The notes under the pieces: model-generated | The model's database searches: none | Seen by the model: the letters and a program-made list of their open reading frames with translations, nothing else | Told to the model about the DNA's origin: nothing | Source of the DNA: an uncultured Pseudomonadota bacterium | Lineage (GTDB): Bacteria > Desulfobacterota_B > Binatia > UBA9968 | Assembly (NCBI GenBank): GCA_946478635.1 | Contig: CAMLCX010000087.1 | Location: 1-13,006 of the forward strand | Direction of reading: 5' to 3' | DNA length: 13,006 nucleotides | Made by a program: the position numbers and the translations under genes | Part shown: positions 5,435-11,252 of the stretch, piece after piece | Layout: each line of letters begins with the position of its first letter | How positions within the stretch are numbered: the first letter of the stretch is position 1

Positions 5435-7659
5435 TTTCTCTGCAGCGCTCGATGAATGTTTTCCGCCTTTACCGGCAGTTCGAACAATCGCACACCCACT
5501 GCGTCGGCGATGGCGTTGGCGATCGCCGCCGGCGGGCCATTGTTGGCGAATTCGCCGATCGGCTTGGAATCGAGGGGCCCCACGCCGCCGGTGGATTTGA
5601 TCAGCACGGTCTTTAGCTCCGGAATGTCTTTGACCGAAGGCAGTTTGTAATCGCCCAGGTTATTATTCGTCACCTTGCCGTTGTCCATCACGAGCTCTTC
5701 CATCATGCCCTGCCCCATGCCCATGATCGTCGCGCCGTCGATCTGGCCCTGGTGCGTGACCGGGTTGATGATCGTGCCGACGTCGTGGGCGCTCACGACT
5801 CGATGCACGCGCACGGCGCCGGTGTCGGGATCGACCTCAACTTCGGCGACCTGCGCGCAGATATAGGAAATATCTTCCGGGTAGGGATAATCTTCGTACA
5901 CCGTCACAAAAAGAGGCTCGCTTGTCTGCGCGGCCAGGCGGCGCAACGAAACCTGCTGGCCCGGGTCCTGCCGCAAGGCAAATCTCCCTTTGTCGAATTC
6001 GATCTCATCGACTTTACACTCGAGCATCCGCGCCGCCTGCTCGAGCAAACGCTCTCTGAGTTTTTCGCAAGCTTGCACCATCGCTTTGCCGGCGACGTAG
6101 GTCATGCGGCTCGCCCTCATGCCGCTGTCTCTCGGGGCCGTGTCCGTGTCGCCCACCACTACCCGCACTTGATCCACGGACACCTTCATCTGGTCGGCGA
6201 CCAGTTGCCGCAAAATCGTGTGCGTGCCCGAGCCCTGATCAATGCTCGGACTGAGGATGGAGAAGCCGCCGTCGCTTTCGGCGCGGAGCACAACTCCGGT
6301 ATCGCCGCCGCTGATGTGCCGCCCGGACAAGGCAATGCCGCGGCCGTAATTGCGCTTCTTGGGTTTTTTCCAGCCCGCGGCGTCGAGCGCGCCTTGTAAG
6401 ACCTCACGGAAGCGCACGCTGTGCAATTCGTGGCCCACCGCATCCGCCTCGCCTTCCGCGAGAAAATTTTTCAAGCGAAACTCGGCCGGATCCATGCCCA
6501 GCTCCTTGGCGAGAATGTCGGTGTGACAGTCCACGGCAAATGCGGTGGCAACCGCCCCTGGGCTGCGATAGTAGCCGCCTGGAACCGTGTTGGTATAAAT
6601 CTGCAGAAACTCGATGTCCGAATGCTCGATGCGGTATTGGCCGCCGGCGTAGTGCCAGGTCGCAAGCGACGTGTTCGACTTGAGCGCGCCGTAGCCGCCA
6701 CTCGCGTGCGCCGCGCGAATTTTGCGCGCGACGATGCGTCCGTCGCGATTCACGCCGCTTTTAATCGTAATCACCGTCGGATGCGCAGGATTGCTTGCCG
6801 ACAGTTCTTCCGCGTAGGTCAACACATATTTCACCGGCTTCCCCGTTTTTTGAGCCAGGAAATACAGCACCGGCAGTTCCACCCCGTCGCCTTTGCCGCC
6901 GAATTCGCCCCCGACACTGACAGGGTTCATGCGGATGCGCTCCTCGGCGATGGCTAAACATTTCGCCAGCTGGCTGCGCACGTTGAAGGGGTTCTTCACC
7001 GAAGACCAGACCTGAATGCGGCCATCGGGGTCGATCGCAAGCGCCGCGGCATGGGGTTCGAGATAACCCTGATGGCGCGCCGGGACCTGAAAGGTATGTT
7101 CCATCACAAGATCCGCAGCACCGAAACCTTTTTCAACGTCGCCCTTGTGCCAGGCCAGCCGGGTGAGACCATTGTGCAAGTCGGCGGCGAGAATTTTCTC
7201 CGGCACGCCATCGTAGGCGCCGACGTTTTCATGCAGCTTCGGCGCGTCTGGCTCCATCGCCGCCAGCGGATCGAAGACCGCGGGCAGCAGTTCGTAGTCC
7301 ACATCGATCAGGTGCAGCGCTTCTTCGGCGGCGTCCACCGTCTCCGCCGCGACGGCGGCGACGCGGTCGCCGACAAAACGCACCCGATCCCAGCAAAGCA
7401 CCGGCATGTCGCGAATTTGTTTACCGACGAGATGTCCCTTGACGTCCGCGCCGGTGATGATCGCACGCACGCCGGGCACTTTCTCCGCCTTCACGATATC
7501 GACGCTCCGGATGCGCGCGTGCGGATGCGGGCTGCGCAAGATTTTTACCCAGAGCAAACCCGGAAGCTTGACGTCGGCCGCATAGACCGTGCGGCCGCGG
7601 ACCTTATCGCCGCCCTCACCGCGCGGCACCGAAGTGCCGACAACTTTATGTTCAGCCAT
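5431..7659 (-). CDS. Molybdenum hydroxylase large (molybdopterin-binding) subunit, xanthine dehydrogenase family
   Basis: A 742-residue protein of the xanthine dehydrogenase/aldehyde oxidase family, which hydroxylates N-heterocycles or aldehydes using water. The a/b-hammerhead domain covers about 16-125. The cofactor-binding domains show GGEFGGK (250-256), GGYYRSPGAV (361-370), DQGSGTH (474-480) and the catalytic Glu703 in KPIGEF (699-704). The active-site loop is neither the AYRCSFR of form I CO dehydrogenase nor the usual AYRGAGR, so CO oxidation is unlikely. The 2Fe-2S and FAD subunits normally encoded beside it are missing on both sides. They must be elsewhere, or it uses another electron acceptor. 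There is no signal peptide. AGAGGA lies about 9 nt upstream of the ATG. The gene overlaps the next one by ATGA, forming an operon with a binding protein. Confidence 0.93.
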   Translation of the reverse strand: MAEHKVVGTSVPRGEGGDKVRGRTVYAADVKLPGLLWVKILRSPHPHARIRSVDIVKAEKVPGVRAIITGADVKGHLVGKQIRDMPVLCWDRVRFVGDRVAAVAAETVDAAEEALHLIDVDYELLPAVFDPLAAMEPDAPKLHENVGAYDGVPEKILAADLHNGLTRLAWHKGDVEKGFGAADLVMEHTFQVPARHQGYLEPHAAALAIDPDGRIQVWSSVKNPFNVRSQLAKCLAIAEERIRMNPVSVGGEFGGKGDGVELPVLYFLAQKTGKPVKYVLTYAEELSASNPAHPTVITIKSGVNRDGRIVARKIRAAHASGGYGALKSNTSLATWHYAGGQYRIEHSDIEFLQIYTNTVPGGYYRSPGAVATAFAVDCHTDILAKELGMDPAEFRLKNFLAEGEADAVGHELHSVRFREVLQGALDAAGWKKPKKRNYGRGIALSGRHISGGDTGVVLRAESDGGFSILSPSIDQGSGTHTILRQLVADQMKVSVDQVRVVVGDTDTAPRDSGMRASRMTYVAGKAMVQACEKLRERLLEQAARMLECKVDEIEFDKGRFALRQDPGQQVSLRRLAAQTSEPLFVTVYEDYPYPEDISYICAQVAEVEVDPDTGAVRVHRVVSAHDVGTIINPVTHQGQIDGATIMGMGQGMMEELVMDNGKVTNNNLGDYKLPSVKDIPELKTVLIKSTGGVGPLDSKPIGEFANNGPPAAIANAIADAVGVRLFELPVKAENIHRALQRK

Positions 7660-7828
7660 AGTTCATTGTCCTCTAGCGTTCACTTAATGCACATGAAATT
7701 TTGCCGCGAGCCGCAACTCAGTTTTTTCAATGAATGTTTGGCTATTAATACGCCGGACCGCCGGGCGTCAAGGCTGAACTGCGAATTAAGCGATCGATCC
7801 TGCGGCGATCTTCTGGTAGGCTGCCTCC
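7660..7828. promoter_or_regulatory. Divergent promoter region of hydroxylase operon and CoA-binding gene
   Basis: This 169-bp spacer separates two divergent starts (minus at 7659, plus at 7829) and must hold both promoters. It is more AT-rich in 7690-7755 than the flanking genes, as promoters usually are. No clear consensus -35/-10 pair or operator palindrome was found. Confidence 0.4.
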
Positions 7829-8269
7829 ATGGGATGGCAGGAAAATCTTCTTGTTGCCGCCGAGCAGATCCGCGATTTGATATTGCAAACCAAGCGGATC
7901 GCGGTGCTCGGCATCAAGACCGAAGCGCAGGCGGATCAGCCGTCGGTGTATGTGCCCAAATATCTTCAGGACGCCGGTTTCGAGATCGTGCCGGTGCCGG
8001 TCTACTACCCCGACGCGACAGTCATTCTCGGTAAGAAGGTTTACCGCAGGTTAGTGGATATCCCGGGAGAGATCGACATGGTCGATGTGTTTCGCCGGTC
8101 TAATGATGTTACCGGCCACATCGAGGATGTTTTGGCCAAGAAACCCGCCTCGGTCTGGCTTCAATCCGGCATCCGCAATGACGCGGCGGCGGAAATCTTC
8201 GCCAAAGCCAGAATCAAGGTCGTGCAGGACCGCTGACTGATGGTCGATCACCGGCGGTTCGCCGGGTAA
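7829..8269 (+). CDS. CoA-binding (YccU-type) protein, candidate selenoprotein with UGA at codon 136
   Basis: A small Rossmann-fold CoA_binding_2 protein (COG1832/YccU-like). The nucleotide-binding strand IAVLGIK (24-30), PSVYVPKYLQDAGFEIVPV (38-56), DMVDVFRRS (83-91) and VWLQSGI (109-115) match the family. The frame meets TGA at 8234-8236, after VVQDR. Family members as I recall them continue there with Cys (DRC-L/M-MV-E/D-HRR). Translating past the TGA gives LMVDHRRFAG and then TAA (8267-8269): the family's own C-terminus with UGA in the Cys position. A perfect stem-loop follows 14 nt later. I therefore extend the gene to 146 residues with Sec136. A conventional reading stops at 8236 with 135 residues. 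Alternatives are a genuine truncation, a recent nonsense mutation or a base-call error. The cellular role of the family is poorly defined. Confidence 0.8.
8251..8265 (+). promoter_or_regulatory. Candidate bacterial SECIS stem-loop
   Basis: CCGGCG (8251-8256) and CGCCGG (8260-8265) form six consecutive G-C pairs around the loop GUU. The stem begins 14 nt after the in-frame TGA (8234-8236), and the loop begins 20 nt after it. Known bacterial SECIS elements sit within coding sequence just after the UGA, with a small apical loop having a G among its first two bases; this hairpin meets both criteria. The geometry is seen directly; SelB recognition is inferred. Confidence 0.55.
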
Positions 8270-8280
8270 AAGAGCGTTCA

Positions 8281-8395
8281 GAGTCTCGGGTCTAGCGTCT
8301 GGGGTTTTTCGGAGACTCAGCAACACCCTGCGGTGAAATACTTCTAAACTTGCTTCCGAAAACAAAAACCCTAGACGCGAGACACTGGACGCCAG
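8281..8395. repeat. Inverted repeat between convergent genes
   Basis: The arm at 8290-8309 (GTCTAGCGTCTGGGGTTTTT) matches the reverse complement of 8364-8383 at 18 of 20 positions, and weaker similarity extends on both sides. It lies between the convergent CoA-binding and alpha/beta hydrolase genes. The T/A tracts are at the loop-facing ends of the arms, so it is not a textbook terminator, though a long RNA hairpin would form from either strand. It resembles dispersed GTCTAG-rich extragenic repeats. Confidence 0.6.
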
Positions 8396-8413
8396 ACCGT
8401 GCGCTTTGCGCGC

Positions 8414-9277
8414 TCACGCCGCCAGGCGTTGCGCGTGCAACTGGCGCGCGATAAACGCCTTGATCTGTTCGTAGGCGCGGTCCGTCTGCGGCCCTGGCGT
8501 CGCGACCCAACGGTGTTCGCTGCCTTTAAAAACCTCGAACTCGCATTCGCCGCCGGCCGCTTTATAGGTGGCGACGAAGCGCTCCTGCACTTCAGGCAGC
8601 ACGTTGTCGTCCAACTCGCCCTGTAGGATGTACATCGGTGGCAAGGCCACCTTCTCGCCGCGCTCGAGAATCTTCTGCGGATTGCCTTCGTGAATGGACT
8701 CCCATGGATTGAAATAGGTTTTGCTGTTCTGAATCATTTCAGCCCATTGTCGTCTTTCCGCCTGTTGGTAGCGGGCGAAAGGATCGCTCACCGGCGAGCG
8801 GGCGACGACAAACGGTAGAGTCGCGTCGAGATTCGGCGCCTGCGCCAACGGATGCGCGTTATAGCGCGGATCATGGGGACGCATGGCGCACAGTTCGATC
8901 TCGTGGCCGCCGCTCGAGCTGCCCAAGGCCGCCACGGTGGCGGGGTCGCCATTCCATTCCTTGGCTTTCGCTTTGAGCCAGCGAACGCCATAGTTGGCAT
9001 CCTGCACCGAGGCCGGATAGGGCGCTTCGGGCGCGCGGGTCAGATCGATGGCCACAACTAGGATGCCGCTCGACGCCAGGCTGCGATCCATCGGTTCGTT
9101 GGCCGTGCGGTCCTGGTTGTTCCACGCGCCGCCGTGCAGGTCCAGTAATACCGGAAAAGGTCCATCGCCCTGGGGCTGATAGACCCGCGCCATCAACGTG
9201 CGCGTCGGCGCGCGCCGGAACTCGGTCTCCGAGACTTTAATGTCGAACTTGCCAGCCGGATTGTATGCCACGGTCAT
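8414..9277 (-). CDS. Alpha/beta hydrolase (HSL/dienelactone hydrolase-like esterase)
   Basis: A 287-residue alpha/beta-hydrolase-fold protein. The oxyanion-hole motif HGGAW (48-52), the nucleophile elbow GSSSG (119-123, Ser121), an acid at Asp223 (QGELDDNVLP) and His255 (GSEHRW) form a complete triad. The HGG-type N-terminal motif points to carboxylesterase/BD-FAE-like or S9-type enzymes that hydrolyse esters of small organic acids or carbohydrates. There is no signal peptide, so the site of action is cytoplasmic. A strong AAGGAGGG (9292-9285) seven nt upstream fixes the start. The gene is alone on its strand, separated from the methyltransferase gene behind it by a 193-bp spacer with an inverted repeat. 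The substrate is unknown. Confidence 0.9.
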   Translation of the reverse strand: MTVAYNPAGKFDIKVSETEFRRAPTRTLMARVYQPQGDGPFPVLLDLHGGAWNNQDRTANEPMDRSLASSGILVVAIDLTRAPEAPYPASVQDANYGVRWLKAKAKEWNGDPATVAALGSSSGGHEIELCAMRPHDPRYNAHPLAQAPNLDATLPFVVARSPVSDPFARYQQAERRQWAEMIQNSKTYFNPWESIHEGNPQKILERGEKVALPPMYILQGELDDNVLPEVQERFVATYKAAGGECEFEVFKGSEHRWVATPGPQTDRAYEQIKAFIARQLHAQRLAA

Positions 9278-9325
9278 GTGAAAACCCTCCTTAATTGTCT
9301 GACGCTCTGACTTTTTCCAAAAAAC

Positions 9326-9447
9326 GGATTCACCACAGGGACTCAGAGTTCACAGAGTTCGGACCATTTTTCGATAAGAAACTCATTCTCTCTGTCAGCC
9401 CATTTAAAATCGTCCTCTCCGTGTTCTCTGCGTCTCTGCGGTAATCC
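9326..9447. repeat. Imperfect inverted repeat (CACAGAG-type)
   Basis: The left arm (from 9326: GGATTCACCACAGGGACTCA and on to about 9357) is matched imperfectly by the reverse complement of about 9415-9447 (which begins GGATTACCGCAGAGACGCAG). This CACAGAG/CGCAGAG repeat is a familiar dispersed palindrome in environmental genomes. It sits between the methyltransferase gene's end and the hydrolase gene's start, so it may lie in the hydrolase upstream region. Confidence 0.6.
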
Positions 9448-9470
9448 ATTCTTATCCTATAATTTACCAT

Positions 9471-10040
9471 TCAAGGCATCGCCGGCGTATCGCCAACGAT
9501 CCAAATATACAGCGTGCGCGATTCGGCGTAGTCCGAGCCATCCTTGGGCGCGGTCACGGACTCGATTCTCGTCGGCTTCCAGTCATCGATATCGAAGTCG
9601 TGCGCGACGACTCGCGAGCCCGGCTTTAATTTTTGCAGTTTCGGGCGAAGCGCATTGTTGAACCATTTGAACATATAGAGCGTCACCACGGTCGCTTCGG
9701 AGATGTCCACGGTCAGGCCGTCCTGGGCGCGAAATTCCACCAGGTGGCTCACGCCTTCTTTTGCCGCGTTCTCGCGCGCCTTGGCGACCAGATCCGGATT
9801 GAGATCGATGCCGACGCCGCGCACGCCGAATTTTTTTGCCGCTTCGATGACGATGCGCCCATCGCCGCTGCCCATGTCATAGAGAACATCGCCATTTTTG
9901 ATTTCCGCAACTTCCAGCATCCGCTGCACGACATGCGGCGGCGACGGCACGAAAGGGATGGTATCCTGCGCGACGGCGGCCGTGGATGCCGTCGCCAGCA
10001 GGACGATTACGAGTAAAAATCGATCAAACCGATTCACCAT
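9471..10040 (-). CDS. Exported class I SAM-dependent methyltransferase
   Basis: A 189-residue Rossmann-fold methyltransferase with motif I YDMGSGDGR (54-62), the ribose-binding acidic residue Asp79 (GIDLNP) and a PSPPHVVQRML segment (32-42) typical of the FAM173/ATPSCKMT-like lysine methyltransferase group, in my judgement. Residues 1-24 form a good Sec signal peptide (Arg4 and Arg7, core 8-22, AVA before Gln25). That is odd because SAM is cytoplasmic: the protein may be exported, anchored by an uncleaved N-terminal helix, or a binding protein rather than an enzyme. GGAGGAG (10051-10045) precedes the ATG. The gene is divergent from the NMT1-like binding protein gene, and its target is unknown. 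Confidence 0.88.
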   Translation of the reverse strand: MVNRFDRFLLVIVLLATASTAAVAQDTIPFVPSPPHVVQRMLEVAEIKNGDVLYDMGSGDGRIVIEAAKKFGVRGVGIDLNPDLVAKARENAAKEGVSHLVEFRAQDGLTVDISEATVVTLYMFKWFNNALRPKLQKLKPGSRVVAHDFDIDDWKPTRIESVTAPKDGSDYAESRTLYIWIVGDTPAMP

Positions 10041-10079
10041 GACGCTCCTCCGTTGATGTAAAAATCTTTCAAAGACCGG

Positions 10080-10110
10080 ATCATATGCCTCGCGCCCCAG
10101 CCGTTGTCAA
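10080..10110 (-). promoter_or_regulatory. Possible promoter of the methyltransferase gene
   Basis: On the minus strand TTGACA (10110-10105, perfect -35) is followed after 19 nt by TATGAT (10085-10080, 5 of 6 to the -10 consensus), about 40 nt before the gene start at 10040. The spacer is longer than the ideal 17 nt. A second TTGACA lies 24 bp upstream (10134-10129). The call rests on consensus matching alone. Confidence 0.35.
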
Positions 10111-10221
10111 CTACCGACTGAATACAATTGTCAATCAGGCGAAAGCCGCTTCCATGGTCTGTGCAAATGCCTTGCGGTGTGGTACTAGCAGCCGAGTATG
10201 CCGGCAAAAAGGAATCCGCCA

Positions 10222-11238
10222 ATGACCTCGCTCCTGCGCGTTCTGCTGTGTTCGGCTCTGCTCATCGCTCTGCCCGTGCTCGTCGATAAGACGGACGCGG
10301 CCGGGCCGCTGCTGATTGCTTACGGCGGCCACAACGAAACCATGGTGCCGCTCTGGGTCGGCATCGAGAAGGGAATTTTCCGCAAATACGGCGTCGATCC
10401 GCGTGTGCTGCAGACGCGCAGCGGACCGATCATGATGGCAACTCTCGCCTCGGGCGGTGTGCCGCTGGTGTGGGCCGCGCCGAGCAGCGCGCTCAATTCT
10501 TCGGTGAGCGGCTTCAAGCTCACCTGTTTCGCCGCCGGGAACAACCGGATCCCGCGCGAACTGATCGTGCGCAAGGGCATCGAGTCGCTGGAAGATCTGC
10601 GAGGCAAGAGCTTCGGCGTGCAAAGCATCGGCGGCGGCTTTTGGCTTTCCACCATGGGCGCTTTGGAGGCGCTCAAGATCGATCCCGATAAATACAAGTT
10701 CAACATGCGCGTGCTCGGCGACACCGGCACGGTGACTCAGGCGCTCGTCACCGGCAACGTCGATGCCATGGTGGTGCCGTACAGTTACGCCGACATGGCC
10801 AAGCGCGCCGGCGCCAAGTCGCTCGCCGACGTCGGCACCGTCAATATGGTTTTCCAATTGACCGTCATGTGCGCGCCCAAGGACTCCAGCGCCATCAATC
10901 ACGAAACCATGGTCAATTTAACCAAGGGCGTGGTCGAATCGCTCGCGTTTATTCTCGATCCGGCGAACAAGCGCGACGTTGCCGAAGCGCTCAGAAAAAA
11001 CCTCCGGCTAACCAAGGAAGAAGATGTCGAGGCGGCGTATAAAGTCGCCCGGCTGCAAATGCCCAATCTGGACGTCGCGCCCAACCTCGAGGCGTGGAGA
11101 CTTTTCAAGCGACTGCTGGTCAAGGTCAACCCCAAAGTTCAAGAAGCCGATCTGGAGCAGATCATTACCGGCAGTGTGGTGCAAAATCTCGAGGCGAGCG
11201 GTTTCCTGCCCGAGATGCGAAAAAAACTTACCCGATAA
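10222..11238 (+). CDS. NMT1/TauA-like ABC transporter substrate-binding protein
   Basis: A 338-residue periplasmic binding protein of the NMT1/THI5-like group (SsuA/TauA/ThiY relatives). It has an N-terminal signal peptide (core about 3-21, TDA site near 24-26). The mature protein shows the first-lobe pattern PLWVGIEKGIFRKYGVD (43-59) and SLEDLRGKSFGVQ (122-134). Members bind taurine, sulfonates, nitrate, pyrimidine precursors or aromatic acids; the ligand is not evident. I chose the ATG at 10222 because AAGGA (10209-10213) lies 8 nt before it. An in-frame ATG at 10198 adds eight polar residues and has no Shine-Dalgarno sequence. The TPP enzyme gene follows after 14 nt, forming an operon. No transporter membrane subunits are visible. 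Confidence 0.9.
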   Translation: MTSLLRVLLCSALLIALPVLVDKTDAAGPLLIAYGGHNETMVPLWVGIEKGIFRKYGVDPRVLQTRSGPIMMATLASGGVPLVWAAPSSALNSSVSGFKLTCFAAGNNRIPRELIVRKGIESLEDLRGKSFGVQSIGGGFWLSTMGALEALKIDPDKYKFNMRVLGDTGTVTQALVTGNVDAMVVPYSYADMAKRAGAKSLADVGTVNMVFQLTVMCAPKDSSAINHETMVNLTKGVVESLAFILDPANKRDVAEALRKNLRLTKEEDVEAAYKVARLQMPNLDVAPNLEAWRLFKRLLVKVNPKVQEADLEQIITGSVVQNLEASGFLPEMRKKLTR

Positions 11239-11240
11239 AA

Positions 11241-11246
11241 AAGGAG
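11241..11246 (+). promoter_or_regulatory. Shine-Dalgarno AAGGAG of the TPP enzyme gene
   Basis: AAGGAG starts 3 nt after the stop of the upstream binding-protein gene and lies 6 nt before the ATG at 11253. It decides between that start and an upstream in-frame ATG at 11094, which would overlap the previous gene by about 145 nt and add residues with no family similarity. Confidence 0.75.
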
Positions 11247-11252
11247 AACAAC

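Noticed and set aside
5752..6399. 215-codon open frame on the plus strand inside the molybdenum hydroxylase gene
   Set aside because: It is antisense to a well-supported gene, has no recognisable domain, and arises from the GC-rich codon bias of the opposite strand.
5431..7659. Form I CO dehydrogenase large subunit (CoxL)
   Set aside because: The diagnostic AYRCSFR active-site loop is absent; the matching site reads YYRSPG.
7051..8034. 327-codon plus-strand open frame
   Set aside because: It covers the antisense of the hydroxylase N-terminus, the divergent promoter region and the start of the CoA-binding gene in another frame. No family similarity is seen.
8234..8236. General reassignment of UGA to an amino acid
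   Set aside because: The hydroxylase, hydrolase and methyltransferase genes all end at UGA in this window, so UGA works as a stop; only local recoding fits.
10135..10902. 255-codon minus-strand open frame
   Set aside because: It is antisense to the NMT1-like binding protein; its composition (His/Arg/Ala-rich) is typical of a shadow frame.
11094..11252. 53-residue N-terminal extension of the ThDP enzyme
   Set aside because: It overlaps the upstream gene, while AAGGAG and ATG at 11253 give a family-like N-terminus.
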